NCBI RefSeq assembly: GCF_021496665.1
Contig: NZ_CP071246.1
Location: forward strand, 1,302,001 to 1,366,000
Length of the DNA stretch: 64,000 nt
Direction: 5' to 3'
Origin: Corynebacterium sp. CNCTC7651
GTDB taxonomy: Bacteria > Actinomycetota > Actinomycetes > Mycobacteriales > Mycobacteriaceae
The translations under genes and the position numbers were made by a program. Positions within the stretch are counted from its first letter, which is position 1. Every line of letters starts with the position of its first letter. Shown here piece after piece: positions 7,670-17,498 of the stretch. The notes below the pieces were generated by a model. That model was not told where the DNA came from, did no database searches, and was given only the letters and a program-made list of their open reading frames with translations.

Positions 7670-10600
7670 ATGAACACAACCTCTGCCGCTGAGCTGTACA
7701 ACGCCCTGGACCGCCTCACAATTGCGGATGAACGCCGCTTCCGCCGCCGCCTCAAGAAAGCCCATTCCGATGCCGCGCTCGAGGCGATTGCGGCGGACTT
7801 GGAGGCGGCAGCTTCAATCGTCGAAAAGCGGAAAGCTGCGGTGCCGGAGATCACCTACCCCGAGCAGCTGCCCGTGTCCGCGCGGCGCGACGACATCATG
7901 GCGCTGATGCGGGAGCACCAAGTGGTGATCATTGCAGGTGAAACCGGTTCCGGTAAGACCACGCAGATCCCGAAGATGCTGCTGGAGCTGGGCCGGGGCC
8001 GGCGCGGCATGATCGGCCACACGCAGCCGCGCAGGTTGGCCGCCCGAACGGTGGCGGAGCGCATCGCAGATGAGCTGGGGCAGGACATCGGCGAAAGCGT
8101 GGGCTACGCCATCCGCTTCGACGATAAGGTGAGCCAATCCACGTCGGTGAAGCTGATGACGGACGGCATCCTGCTCGCTGAGATGCAGCGGGACCGCTTC
8201 CTCAACGCGTACGACACGATCATCATCGATGAGGCGCACGAGCGCAGCCTGAACATCGACTTTCTGCTGGGCTACCTGAAGCGGCTGCTGCCCAGGCGGC
8301 CGGATCTGAAGGTGATTGTCACCTCCGCAACCATCGACCCAGAGCGCTTCGCCGAGCACTTCGCAGATAAGGACGGCACCCCAGCCCCGATCATCGAGGT
8401 TTCTGGTCGCACCTACCCTGTTGAGATCCGCTACCGCCCGCTGGTGGAGCGGGTGGAAACCAAGGACGGGGTCAAGGAAATTGACGCGGACATGATTGAC
8501 CGCGTGGTTGACGCCTGTAAAGAGCTCATGCGCGAAGGCGAAGGCGATATCCTCTGCTTCTTCGCCTCCGAGCGCGACATCCGCGACTGCATGGAGGCGA
8601 TTGAAAAGCAGCACTGGCGCGGTGTCGAAGTTGTCCCGCTATTCGGCCGCCTCTCCAACGCGGAGCAGCACCGCGTGTTCTCGCCGCACTCCGGCCGGCG
8701 CATCGTGCTCTCCACCAACATCGCCGAGACCTCGCTCACCGTGCCCGGCATCCACTACGTGGTGGACACCGGTCTAGCGCGCATTTCCCGCTACTCCACC
8801 CGCACCAAGGTGCAGCGCCTGCCTATCGAGGAGATTTCGCAGGCCAGCGCCAACCAGCGTTCGGGCCGTTCGGGCCGTGTGGCAGACGGTATTGCAATCC
8901 GCCTCTACTCAGAGGAGAACTTCGAGGCGCGTCCGGAATTCACCGATCCGGAGATCCTGCGCACCAACCTGGCCAGCGTGATCCTGCAAATGATCTCGCT
9001 GCGCCTGGGCGACATCGCGGAGTTCCCATTCATCCAGGCACCTGACCCGAAGTCGGTGCGCGATGGCCTCTTGATTCTGCACGAACTCGGGGCGATCTCG
9101 GACAAGGAGCGCGACGGGGCACCCGTCCTCACCTCGATTGGACGGGACCTCGCCCGCATCCCCGTGGATCCGAAGATGGCCCGCATGCTGGTGGAGGCGA
9201 ACCGCCTGGGCGTGTTGGATGACGTGACAGTCATCGTCGCCAACATGACCATCCAGGACGTGCGCGAGCGCCCGCTGGAGTTCCAGGCGCAGGCGGACCA
9301 GGCGCACGCGCGGTTCAAAGACAAGGAATCCGACTTCCTAGCCGCGCTGAAACTCTGGGATTACATCAAGGACTCGCGCGACGAGCTTTCCGGCAACGCC
9401 TTCCGCAAACGCATGAAGCGCGAGTATCTGCACTACATGCGCATTCGAGAGTGGTACGACCTGGTTCGGCAGCTGCGGGACGTGGAGAAGCAGCTCGGGT
9501 GGTCCAGCGCGGAGAACGTTGTCGGCGAGCGCGATGCGGATGCCATTCACAAATCGCTGCTCACCGGCCTGCTTTCTAACATCGGCGCCCGCGACGGCAA
9601 CTCCAAGGAATTTCAGGGCGCGCGCGGGACTCGGTTCATGATCTTCCCGGGATCGTCGTTAAGCAAACGCCCCCCGGAATTTGTGATGGCGGCGGAACTG
9701 GTGGAAACCTCCCGCCTGTGGGCGCGCGACGTGGCCAAGATCGAGCCAGCGTGGGTGGAGAAGGCGGCGGGCGATCTGCTGCGCCGCAGCTACTCAGAGC
9801 CCGTGTGGTCCCGCAAGCGCTCGGCGGCGATGGTGCACGAGAAGACCATGCTCTACGGCGTGACCATTGTGCGCGACCGCCTGGTGCCCTACCACCGCGT
9901 GGACCCGGACGGCGCGCGCAACATGTTTATCCGCAACGCGCTGATCGCGGGCGATTGGAACCGCCACCACCTGTTCATCGAGCACAACGACGCGCTCATG
10001 CAAGAGGCTGCCGCCGTGGAGGAAAAGGTGCGCCGCCGCGGGCTGGTGGTGGATGAGGACACCCTTTTCGATTTCTACGACGCCAAACTGCCCGCCGAGG
10101 TGACCACGGCCCGCCACTTCGACTCCTGGTGGAAGAAGCAGCGCCACGCGGACCAGCACTACCTGGATTTCGACCCGGCGGCGCTGGTGGATGACGGCGG
10201 CCAGGACACCTCGGAAAACGCGTTCCCAAGCGCGTGGCGTCAGGGCAGCATTGAGTATGAGCTGCAGTACAAGTTCGAGCCCCGCGACCCGTTTGACGGC
10301 GTCACTGTGCTCGTGCCTGTGCCGCTGTTGGCGGGTCTGGACGCCGCGGGCTTCGACTGGCTGGTGCCGGGCCTGCGCCTGGAGTTGATCACCGAGCTCA
10401 TCCGCTCCTTGCCCAAGGTGCTGCGGAAAACAGTGGTCCCCGCGCCCGATTTCGCGGCACGCGCCCTCCCGCACGTCAACGACCGCGCCGACGAGCGCGA
10501 GGAGCTCTTGCTTGTCGACGCTCTCTCCGACGCGCTCAAGGCCATCGGCATCAGCGGCATCGATGGAACGGACTTCAACCCCAGCGCACTGCCCGCGCAC

Positions 10601-11590
10601 CTGCGCGTAACGTTTGCGGCGGTAGACCGCCGCGGCGCCATCATCGACCACGACAAAGATCTGGGGCAACTCAAGCGCCGCCAGGCTGGCAAGATCAAAT
10701 CCTCTGTGGCGAAGGCGTCGCGCACGTCCGCCACCGAGGCCGTGGCGAAGTGGACGCCGGAGACGCTGGGCGAGGTGCCGGAGACCGTCACCACCGTGAT
10801 CGAGGGTAACGAGGTGGACGCCTACCCTGCCTTGGAAGCCACCCCGGACGGTGTGAAGGTGACGGTGCATCCGACAAAGGCCGCCGCGGATGCATCGATG
10901 ACGACGGCGACGCTCACACTGTTGCTTCGCGAGATCTCCGTATCTACCTCGCAGATGACCAAGGGGTTGCCGCTGCGGCACAAGGTCGCAGTGGACCACT
11001 ACCCGCACGGCGGCGCGGACGGCTTGGTGGAGGATGCGCGGGTAGCGGTGATCCGTGATCTCATGCTCGCCCACGGTGGCCCTGTGCGCACCCCGGAAGA
11101 GTTTGAGGCGCTGGTGAAAGAGATCAAGCCGAAGGTTCCCGGCGAGGTGCGGCGCATTGTGGTGGGCCTGGCTCCCGCGCTGGTGGAGTACGCCAACATG
11201 GCGAAGGAGTTGGAGCAGTGGGACGGCCCTGCGATCGAGGACATGAAGGCTCAACTGCGCTTCTTCCTGCCCAAGCACGCGGTGACAATCCACGGTGCGC
11301 AGCACCTGCAGCATCTCCCCCGCTACATCGAGGCGATGCGGATCCGGTTGGAGGATATGCGCCTAGATCCGGACAGGGATGCGGACCGCCAAGCGGTGGT
11401 GGATGATGCTAAGCGCTACCTTGAAGCGCGGATGCAGAAGCTGCCTGCGAACCGGAGGAAGTCCCGCGCGTACAAGGACATCCTGTGGCGCATCGAGGAA
11501 CTGCGCGTGAGCTTGTTCGCCCAGCGTCTTGGTACTCCGCAGCCGGTGAGTCAGCGGCGTATTGAGAAGCTGGCGGACAAACTGAAGTAG
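7670..11590 (+). CDS. hrpA: ATP-dependent RNA helicase HrpA
   Basis: A DEAH-box helicase of 1306 aa, the usual HrpA length. Motif I is GETGSGKTTQIPK (about residue 90), motif II is IIDEAHERS, motif III is VTSATID and motif VI is NQRSGRSGRV. After the helicase core come the HA2/OB-fold part and the long DUF3418 C-terminus (about residue 640 onward), which ends QRRIEKLADKLK. HrpA helps rescue stalled ribosomes and process mRNA in other bacteria. A TAGACT box at 7652-7657 lies 12 nt before the ATG, implying a very short 5' leader. It is convergent with nrdR. Confidence 0.95.
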   Translation: MNTTSAAELYNALDRLTIADERRFRRRLKKAHSDAALEAIAADLEAAASIVEKRKAAVPEITYPEQLPVSARRDDIMALMREHQVVIIAGETGSGKTTQIPKMLLELGRGRRGMIGHTQPRRLAARTVAERIADELGQDIGESVGYAIRFDDKVSQSTSVKLMTDGILLAEMQRDRFLNAYDTIIIDEAHERSLNIDFLLGYLKRLLPRRPDLKVIVTSATIDPERFAEHFADKDGTPAPIIEVSGRTYPVEIRYRPLVERVETKDGVKEIDADMIDRVVDACKELMREGEGDILCFFASERDIRDCMEAIEKQHWRGVEVVPLFGRLSNAEQHRVFSPHSGRRIVLSTNIAETSLTVPGIHYVVDTGLARISRYSTRTKVQRLPIEEISQASANQRSGRSGRVADGIAIRLYSEENFEARPEFTDPEILRTNLASVILQMISLRLGDIAEFPFIQAPDPKSVRDGLLILHELGAISDKERDGAPVLTSIGRDLARIPVDPKMARMLVEANRLGVLDDVTVIVANMTIQDVRERPLEFQAQADQAHARFKDKESDFLAALKLWDYIKDSRDELSGNAFRKRMKREYLHYMRIREWYDLVRQLRDVEKQLGWSSAENVVGERDADAIHKSLLTGLLSNIGARDGNSKEFQGARGTRFMIFPGSSLSKRPPEFVMAAELVETSRLWARDVAKIEPAWVEKAAGDLLRRSYSEPVWSRKRSAAMVHEKTMLYGVTIVRDRLVPYHRVDPDGARNMFIRNALIAGDWNRHHLFIEHNDALMQEAAAVEEKVRRRGLVVDEDTLFDFYDAKLPAEVTTARHFDSWWKKQRHADQHYLDFDPAALVDDGGQDTSENAFPSAWRQGSIEYELQYKFEPRDPFDGVTVLVPVPLLAGLDAAGFDWLVPGLRLELITELIRSLPKVLRKTVVPAPDFAARALPHVNDRADEREELLLVDALSDALKAIGISGIDGTDFNPSALPAHLRVTFAAVDRRGAIIDHDKDLGQLKRRQAGKIKSSVAKASRTSATEAVAKWTPETLGEVPETVTTVIEGNEVDAYPALEATPDGVKVTVHPTKAAADASMTTATLTLLLREISVSTSQMTKGLPLRHKVAVDHYPHGGADGLVEDARVAVIRDLMLAHGGPVRTPEEFEALVKEIKPKVPGEVRRIVVGLAPALVEYANMAKELEQWDGPAIEDMKAQLRFFLPKHAVTIHGAQHLQHLPRYIEAMRIRLEDMRLDPDRDADRQAVVDDAKRYLEARMQKLPANRRKSRAYKDILWRIEELRVSLFAQRLGTPQPVSQRRIEKLADKLK

Positions 11591-11611
11591 GCGGTTAGGG
11601 CGTGGCTGGCG

Positions 11612-12070
11612 CTAGAAATCTTCCCGGTCGCGGCGGCGCATGAGGCGGATTTCGGATTCGAAGTCGTCTGCGCTTTCGAAAGATTTGTAGACGGAGGCGA
11701 AACGCAGATACGCGACCTCGTCCAGCGCGCGGAGCGGCTCCAGCACCGCGAGGCCGATGTCGTTTGCGGGCACCTGAGAGCTGCCCTGCGCGCGCACCGT
11801 CTCCTCGACCTGCTGGGCGAGGCGCTTCAGGGAATCATCCGACACATCTCGGCCCTGGCACGCCCGGCGCACACCGGAGATGAGCTTATCTCTGTCAAAC
11901 GGTTCACTCACGCCGTTGCGTTTGACAACGGTCAGCACCGCCTTCTCGACGGTAGTGAACCTGCCCCCGCACTCGGTGCACTCCCGGCGCCTGCGGATCG
12001 CTGCTCCCCCTTCAACGGCGCGCGAGTCGGTCACGCGGGAGTGTTCATGATGGCAGAACGGGCAATACAC
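11612..12070 (-). CDS. nrdR: Transcriptional repressor NrdR
   Basis: NrdR represses ribonucleotide reductase genes when (d)ATP is bound. The N-terminal zinc ribbon has YCPFC and CTECGGRF cysteine pairs, followed by the ATP-cone domain ([20 protein letters not shown]) and the conserved [13 protein letters not shown]. The GTG at 12070 gives the usual start (V)YCPFC and about 152 aa; an ATG five codons upstream (12085) is the alternative. The gene lies beside the divS-like gene and lexA, as in other corynebacteria. Confidence 0.95.
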   Translation of the reverse strand: MYCPFCHHEHSRVTDSRAVEGGAAIRRRRECTECGGRFTTVEKAVLTVVKRNGVSEPFDRDKLISGVRRACQGRDVSDDSLKRLAQQVEETVRAQGSSQVPANDIGLAVLEPLRALDEVAYLRFASVYKSFESADDFESEIRLMRRRDREDF

Positions 12071-12155
12071 GGTTTGGCACCCCATCTCATGCGGCGGATG
12101 TTTTTAAGTGGCGCCAGTCTACCGCCGCCCTGGTCTAACCCCCTGGTACCGCCCC

Positions 12156-12545
12156 CTAGCGCGCCTGTGCGCTTGCGAATTCCGTGGCACTGCTGGCTGC
12201 GGTGCCGCCCTGGCTGCCTGCGATGGGTGCTTCCGCTGAGCTGAACACGCCGCCGAATGCGGATCCGACCAGAAGTGCGGCAGTAAAGAGGGCGCCGAGC
12301 ATAATGTTGTCCCGGCGTTCGCGGGCGGATTCGAACGCAGAACCCCGCGGTGCGGACGATACCTGGCCGCGGCCGGCACCGCGTTCATGCGTTCGAGTAG
12401 TGGCCCCGAGTTGGCGAACAGCCACCCCTGCGCCTGTGCAGTGCTGCGCGGCAGGGATATCCCACACCTCCGCAGCAGTGCTTGTTGTTCCTGCGGCACC
12501 ATTACCTACGGTGGTACGGGTGACGGGGCGGATTGCGATGGTCAT
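12156..12545 (-). CDS. Small membrane protein, probable SOS-induced division suppressor (DivS-like)
   Basis: A 129-aa basic protein with one predicted membrane segment (NIMLGALFTAALLVGSAFGGVF, about residues 80-102) and a low-complexity Ala/Ser tail. No enzyme motif is visible. The identification rests on position: in Corynebacterium glutamicum the gene between nrdR and lexA, divergent from lexA, is divS, a LexA-controlled suppressor of cell division. LexA-type half sites lie in the shared promoter. A GAGGAGAT ribosome site precedes the ATG. No LysM domain, as found in Bacillus YneA, is evident. Function is inferred from context. Confidence 0.6.
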   Translation of the reverse strand: MTIAIRPVTRTTVGNGAAGTTSTAAEVWDIPAAQHCTGAGVAVRQLGATTRTHERGAGRGQVSSAPRGSAFESARERRDNIMLGALFTAALLVGSAFGGVFSSAEAPIAGSQGGTAASSATEFASAQAR

Positions 12546-12618
12546 GGTGATCTCCTCTCGTTGACTACCCAGAGCGTACGAAGCGCCCCCAACCTCCAGG
12601 GCACCGCAGGCGCTCGTA

Positions 12619-12697
12619 TGTTCGATTTACGCTAACGTGTTCGATTTATAGCACTCCCGCTCGACACTGTCCAGCCCGGAACGGAAATGATCGAACA
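12619..12697. promoter_or_regulatory. Cluster of LexA (SOS) half sites in the divS-like / lexA promoter
   Basis: TGTTCGATTTA occurs twice as a direct repeat, at 12619 and 12638 (19 bp apart), and the inverted half site TCGAACA lies at 12691-12697. TCGAACA/TGTTCGA is the half site of the actinobacterial LexA box, so these are probably the operators for lexA autoregulation and SOS control of the divergent gene. No full symmetric 16-bp box is present. Confidence 0.6.
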
Positions 12698-12759
12698 CAC
12701 TTGCCCTCCGTGATAGGTTGGGGCACGGTACGGTGAACACGGAGTAGCGAGGAGACACG

Positions 12760-13458
12760 ATGGCCCGGAAGAAGATCGACCCCAACAGCCTTGATATGAG
12801 CACGCTGACGGACCGGCAGCGCCGCATCCTCGAGGTCATCCAGGACGCAGTTGTACTGCGCGGCTACCCGCCGAGCATTCGCGAGATTGGCGATGCCGCT
12901 GGACTGCAATCAACTTCGTCAGTGGCGTATCAGCTCAAGGAGCTGGAGAAGAAGGGGTTCCTTCGGCGCGACCCCAACAAGCCGCGCGCGGTAGACCTCC
13001 GCCACCTGCCGGACACGGCCGCGAAACCGAAGCGCAAGCCGGCGAGCCAGCCTGCTTCTACAGACGCACCCGAGGATGCCGCACAGCCGCGCTTCATCCC
13101 GGTGGTCGGCCAGATTGCCGCGGGTGCGCCCATCTTGGCCGAAGAGAACGTGGAAGCCTACTACCCCATGCCGGCCGAGCTTATGAGCGACGGTGACCTG
13201 TTCATGGTTCGCGTTGTCGGCGAATCGATGGTTGATGCCGCCATCCTGGACGGAGATTGGCTTGTGGTTCGCTCACAGCCTGTCGCAGAAGAGGGGCAGA
13301 TCGTGGCCGCGCTCATCGACGGGGAGGCAACGGCGAAGGTCTTCCACAAGGACTCTTCCGGCGTGTGGCTCATGCCCCGCAACGACGCCTTCGCACCTAT
13401 CAAGGGCGATGACGCGGAGATTATGGGTCTTGTGGTGTCCGTTTTCCGCTCGCTGTAG
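12760..13458 (+). CDS. lexA: SOS repressor LexA
   Basis: A 232-aa LexA. The N-terminal winged helix reads [16 protein letters not shown] and [15 protein letters not shown]. The self-cleavage site is the Ala-Gly bond in [12 protein letters not shown]. The catalytic Ser lies in [11 protein letters not shown] and the catalytic Lys in [11 protein letters not shown]. RecA-DNA filaments stimulate cleavage and derepress SOS genes. A GAGGAGAC ribosome site precedes the ATG. recA itself is at 48.4-49.5 kb in this window with matching half sites upstream. Confidence 0.97.
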   Translation: MARKKIDPNSLDMSTLTDRQRRILEVIQDAVVLRGYPPSIREIGDAAGLQSTSSVAYQLKELEKKGFLRRDPNKPRAVDLRHLPDTAAKPKRKPASQPASTDAPEDAAQPRFIPVVGQIAAGAPILAEENVEAYYPMPAELMSDGDLFMVRVVGESMVDAAILDGDWLVVRSQPVAEEGQIVAALIDGEATAKVFHKDSSGVWLMPRNDAFAPIKGDDAEIMGLVVSVFRSL

Positions 13459-13548
13459 AACGGTCGTCGGCACGCAGCGCCCCCACAAACGGGGGAAACG
13501 GGCATAACCCCACGGATGCGGGCATGTCGGATCTGCGATGATGACTGC

Positions 13549-14276
13549 ATGTACGCAGAGGAGCGCCGCCGCCAGATCGCCTCGCTGACCGCAGTGGAGG
13601 GGCGCGTGAACGTGACCGAACTGGCGCAGAAATTCGACGTTACCGCAGAGACAATCCGCCGCGATCTCGCGGTGCTGAACGACGAAGGCATTGTGCAGCG
13701 CGTGCACGGCGGCGCTGTGGCGACACAATCCTTCCTCACCACGGAGTTTCGCTACGGTTCCTGCCCGCGCAGCCAGGTGGCGGCATCTTCCTCGACTCGG
13801 GCACCACCATCAACGGCTTGGCACACTTGATTGCGACACAACCGGGTGCAGAGACATGGTCCATCGTTACCAACTCCCTGCCCATCGCGCTGGATCTCTC
13901 GACCGCCGGCCTCACCAACGTGCAGCTCCTTGGCGGAACCGTCCGCGCGATTACCCAGGCGGTTGTGGGAGACACGGCGCTGAGAACACTGGCACTCATG
14001 CGGGCGGAAGTGGCATTCATAGGCACTAACGCGCTGACCATAGACCACGGACTGTCCACCGCCGACGCGCACGAGGCTGCCGTGAAATCCTCCATGGTCA
14101 CCAACGCCCGCAAGGTGGTGGTGCTGTGCGATTCCACGAAATTGGGCAACGATTATCTAGTGAGCTTTGCCCCGCTGGACGCGATCGACGTTGTCATCAC
14201 AGACGGGGGTGCGCCGGAATCTCTCATCCAGGCGCTGGAGGATCGCGGGATCGAGGTCATTCTCGCCGCGGACTAA
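13549..14276 (+). pseudogene. DeoR-family sugar/PTS repressor (SugR-like), disrupted by internal deletion and frameshift
   Basis: The first frame (from ATG 13549) encodes the DeoR helix-turn-helix (RRRQIASLTAVEGRVNVTEL, ETIRRDLAVLNDEGI, HGGAV) and then goes out of frame after SFLTTEF. The sensor domain resumes in another frame as PGGGIFLDSGTTINGLAH and runs normally to QALEDRGIEVILAAD. Roughly 20-27 residues that DeoR proteins have between these parts are missing around 13745-13775, so this is a deletion with frameshift and not a simple one-base error. Position after lexA and the residues resemble corynebacterial SugR, the global repressor of PTS genes. FruR is the alternative. Confidence 0.7.
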
Positions 14277-14317
14277 CAACGCGCATGTGAGTTCGGACAT
14301 CATTTTCTGTTTTTGAT

Positions 14318-14341
14318 TGCCCGATCAGACACAGTCGGGCA
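14318..14341. promoter_or_regulatory. Inverted repeat upstream of fruK, possible DeoR/FruR operator
   Basis: TGCCCGA and TCGGGCA form a perfect 7-bp inverted repeat with a 10-nt spacer, 41 bp before the fruK start. Position suggests an operator for a sugar repressor. It could also be a hairpin in the mRNA leader. Confidence 0.45.
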
Positions 14342-14381
14342 TTATTGAGAGTATGACCACTCAATCGGAGGGATGCAGGGC

Positions 14382-15365
14382 ATGATTGTCACCCTCACCC
14401 CAAACCCAAGTATCGATGCCACCCTCCGCGTACCACACCTCGTTCACGGCGAGGTAGCTCGTGCGACGGCAGCGCACCGCGAGGCCGGAGGGAAAGGCAT
14501 CAACGTTTCCCACGCCATTGCTAAAGCGGGCCTTGATACCGTTGCGGTTGCCCCGTGCGGCACGCCGGACCCATTCGAACTCGCCGTGGGTGCGCTAGGC
14601 GTGAACTTCATGCCCGTGCGCGTCGGCGGAACCGTGCGGACCAACACAGCCGTGACCGAGGAGGATGGCACCACCACCAAGATCAACGAAGCTGGCCCCA
14701 CGCTTTCTGCGGAGGAAGTGGAAGCGCTCACCGCCGCGGTGGTCGCACACGCTGCTGATGCCAGCGCACTCGTGCTTGCTGGCTCGCTTCCCCCGGGTGC
14801 CCCGACCGATTTTTACGCGAACGTCGTTGCGGCGCTGCGGGAGGTGACCGACGCGGTGATCGCCGTGGATACTTCGGACGCCCCGCTCGTCGCCCTGGGC
14901 CAACGCATCAGCGACGCCGCCAACGCTGAAGGAGCAGGTAACTGCTGCCCCGACGTGCTTAAACCAAACGCATTCGAGCTCGGCCAGCTGACCGGTGCGG
15001 ACGGGCACACCCTCGAAGCCCAGGCCGCCGCGGGCGATTTCACTCCCGTGGTGAGCGCTGCCCGCCAGCTCGTCTCGTACGGCGTAAGCGAGGTGCTGGT
15101 CACGCTCGGCGGCGCTGGCGCATGCCTTGTTACCGCAGACGGCGCATGGGCCGCAACACCGCCTCCGATTACGGTGCGCTCCACCGTCGGAGCGGGAGAC
15201 AGCTCCCTTGCCGGCTACATCATGGCCCGCGTCCAAGGCGAAGACCCGGCGGCCCGGCTGCAGCGCGCAGTTGCATACGGATCCGCCGCCGCGGCACTTC
15301 CCGGTACCGGCATCCCCTCCCCGGACGAGCTCGATCTTGCCCACACTTCCGTTATCACGCTGTAA
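14382..15365 (+). CDS. fruK: 1-phosphofructokinase (PfkB family)
   Basis: A 327-aa PfkB-family kinase that converts fructose-1-phosphate, delivered by PtsF, to fructose-1,6-bisphosphate. The N-terminus MIVTLTPNPSIDATL, the sugar site EAGGKGINVSHAIAKAG and the C-terminal ATP/anion-hole motif STVGAGDSSLAGYI with catalytic Asp are diagnostic. The ATG at 14382 is favoured over 14373 because GGAGGG lies 9 nt before it. ptsF starts 24 bp downstream, forming the classical fruK-ptsF unit. Confidence 0.95.
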   Translation: MIVTLTPNPSIDATLRVPHLVHGEVARATAAHREAGGKGINVSHAIAKAGLDTVAVAPCGTPDPFELAVGALGVNFMPVRVGGTVRTNTAVTEEDGTTTKINEAGPTLSAEEVEALTAAVVAHAADASALVLAGSLPPGAPTDFYANVVAALREVTDAVIAVDTSDAPLVALGQRISDAANAEGAGNCCPDVLKPNAFELGQLTGADGHTLEAQAAAGDFTPVVSAARQLVSYGVSEVLVTLGGAGACLVTADGAWAATPPPITVRSTVGAGDSSLAGYIMARVQGEDPAARLQRAVAYGSAAAALPGTGIPSPDELDLAHTSVITL

Positions 15366-15389
15366 CCCCACCATCTGAGGACATTTCCC

Positions 15390-17498
15390 ATGCAAGATGC
15401 ATTAATTACCCCGTCGTTGGTCGGACTCGATGTCGACTTCGGCGCAACCCCGCGCGAGGTGATTGACCACCTGGCCAACCTTGTCGTTGGCGCGGGACGC
15501 GCTACGGATGCGACGCAACTGGCTGAGGCCGCGGCTGCCCGCGAGGCCAAAGCAGGCACCGGTGTCAACGGCCGAGTTGCCATCCCCCACTGCCGCACCG
15601 CCGCGGTCGAGGTGCCAACTCTGGCATTCGCTCGCCTGAGCAACCCGGTCGATTTCTCCGGTCCGGACGGCGACGCAGAACTCGTGTTCCTGATTGCCGC
15701 GCCGGAAGGCGGTGGCAAGGAGCACCTGAAGATCCTCTCCAAGCTGGCCCGCGCGCTGGTGAAGGGAGACTTTGTAGAAACTCTGCGCCAGGCAAAGACC
15801 GAGCAGGAGATCGTCGACGCGGTCCTGGCAGTTGTCAACGCGGAGCCGAAGAAGAAGGCGGCTGCTGCTTCTGGTGCTGCAGCTGCGGCACCGGCTGCGG
15901 GCTCGACGGCGGTCAAGGAAGCGTCGTCAAGCGAAAAGCCCAAGCTGCGCATCGCCGCGGTGACCTCGTGTGCAACTGGTATCGCGCACACCTACATGGC
16001 TGCAGACGCACTCACGCAGGCTGCGGAGAAGCGGGGCGACGTGGAGCTGATCGTGGAGCCTCAGGGTTCCTCCGGCGGTGACCGCCTTGAGCAGAGCTTC
16101 ATCGACTCGGCGGATGCCGTGATCTTCGCCCACGACGTGGCAATTCGGGATAAGGCGCGTTTCGCGGGCAAGCCGGTGGTGGATAGCCCGGTCAAGCGCG
16201 GCGTGAACGAGCCGGACGCGATGATCAATGAAGCGATTCGCGCCGCGAAGGATCCGAACGCCCCGCGCGTCGCTGCCGCGAGCGCTTCCGGCGGCGAGGA
16301 CGCCACCGCCGCGACCGGCGAGAGCTGGCCCAAGCGACTCCAGCAGGCTGTGATGACGGGCGTGAGCTACATGGTGCCGTTCGTCGCCGCCGGCGGCCTG
16401 CTGCTCGCCCTCGGCTTCCTCATCGGCGGCTACGACATGGCGAACGGCTGGCAGGCGCTGGTCACGCAGTTCTCCCCCACGAACCTGCCCGGGCAGGAGG
16501 TGCTTATCGACGGCGAGTCGATGACCTTCACCCGCTCCGGATGGGCACTGTACCTCGGCGCGGTGCTCTTTGCCACCGGCCAGATGGGCATGAACTTCGT
16601 GGTCCCGGCGCTGTCCGGCTACATCGGCTACGGCCTGGCCGGCAGGCCGGGTATTGCGCCGGGCTTCATCGGCGGCGCGATCTCCGTCATGGTCGGCGCC
16701 GGATTCATCGGCGGCCTGGTCACCGGTATCCTCGCGGGCCTGATCGCCTACTGGATTCAGACCTGGAATGTGCCGCGCTGGCTCGGCTCCCTCATGCCGG
16801 TGGTCATCATTCCGCTGCTGACCTCGCTGATCATCGGCGTGCTGATGTTCCTGCTGCTGGGTCGCCCGCTGGAGGGCATCATGAACGGGCTCACCGGCTG
16901 GCTCGAGTCGATGTCCGGCTCTTCTGCTGTGCTGCTGGGCGTGATCATCGGCCTGATGATGTGCTTCGACCTCGGCGGCCCCGTGAACAAGGCTGCGTAC
17001 CTCTTCGGTACCGCCGGCCTGTCCGCGGGTACGGAGGCGAGCTTCCAGATCATGGCAGCCGTGATGATTTCCGGCATGGTGCCGCCGATCGCGCTGTCCA
17101 TCGCCACCTTCCTGCGCAAGAATCTCTTCACCCCGGCGGAGCAGGAGAACGGCAAGTCCGCGTGGCTGCTCGGCCTCTCCTTCGTCTCCGAGGGCGCGAT
17201 CCCGTTCGCTGCGGCTGACCCGTTCCGCGTGATCCCCGCGATGATGCTTGGCGGCGCCACGGCAGGTGCTGTATCTATGGCTCTCGGCGTGGGCTGCCAG
17301 GCCCCGCACGGCGGCCTGTTCGTGATCTTCGCCTACGAGCCGTGGTGGGGCATGCTGATCGCGCTTGCCGCAGGTGTCGCAGTTGCAACCGCAGCCGTCA
17401 TCCTGATCAAGCAGTTCTGGCCCAACCGCGAGATTGAGAAGGCTGCCGAGGCATCGCTTGCGGAGCAGGCTGCGCCCGCCGAGGTTGTGGCGAGCTAA
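15390..17498 (+). CDS. ptsF: PTS fructose transporter, fused EIIABC
   Basis: A 702-aa membrane permease that imports fructose and phosphorylates it at C1. EIIA is N-terminal (phosphorylated His in GRVAIPHCRTAAVE, about residue 68). After an Ala-rich linker comes EIIB (phospho-Cys in AVTSCATGIAHTYMAADAL, about residue 195), then a multi-helix EIIC from about residue 315 (SYMVPFVAAGGLLLALGFLIG, and conserved FDLGGPVNKAAY). It needs HPr and EI; HPr is encoded 0.6 kb downstream and EI is not in the window. The last codons belong to a 23-bp direct repeat that borders the parDE cassette. Confidence 0.96.
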   Translation: MQDALITPSLVGLDVDFGATPREVIDHLANLVVGAGRATDATQLAEAAAAREAKAGTGVNGRVAIPHCRTAAVEVPTLAFARLSNPVDFSGPDGDAELVFLIAAPEGGGKEHLKILSKLARALVKGDFVETLRQAKTEQEIVDAVLAVVNAEPKKKAAAASGAAAAAPAAGSTAVKEASSSEKPKLRIAAVTSCATGIAHTYMAADALTQAAEKRGDVELIVEPQGSSGGDRLEQSFIDSADAVIFAHDVAIRDKARFAGKPVVDSPVKRGVNEPDAMINEAIRAAKDPNAPRVAAASASGGEDATAATGESWPKRLQQAVMTGVSYMVPFVAAGGLLLALGFLIGGYDMANGWQALVTQFSPTNLPGQEVLIDGESMTFTRSGWALYLGAVLFATGQMGMNFVVPALSGYIGYGLAGRPGIAPGFIGGAISVMVGAGFIGGLVTGILAGLIAYWIQTWNVPRWLGSLMPVVIIPLLTSLIIGVLMFLLLGRPLEGIMNGLTGWLESMSGSSAVLLGVIIGLMMCFDLGGPVNKAAYLFGTAGLSAGTEASFQIMAAVMISGMVPPIALSIATFLRKNLFTPAEQENGKSAWLLGLSFVSEGAIPFAAADPFRVIPAMMLGGATAGAVSMALGVGCQAPHGGLFVIFAYEPWWGMLIALAAGVAVATAAVILIKQFWPNREIEKAAEASLAEQAAPAEVVAS
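17475..17497 (+). repeat. 23-bp direct repeat, copy 1 (inside ptsF 3' end)
   Basis: Starts CCCGCCGAGG and ends TGGCGAGCTA. It is identical over 23 bp to 18048-18070 and spans the last ptsF codons up to the TA of the stop. The two copies border the parDE module, leaving 550 bp between them. Confidence 0.95.

Noticed and set aside
9794..11314. 506-codon minus-strand open frame inside hrpA
   Set aside because: Antisense shadow of the hrpA C-terminus; no domain, no ribosome site, composition typical of a shadow.
13480..13495. CCCCC-ACAAAC-GGGGG hairpin after lexA as a terminator
   Set aside because: Only a 5-bp stem and no T-run; too weak to call.
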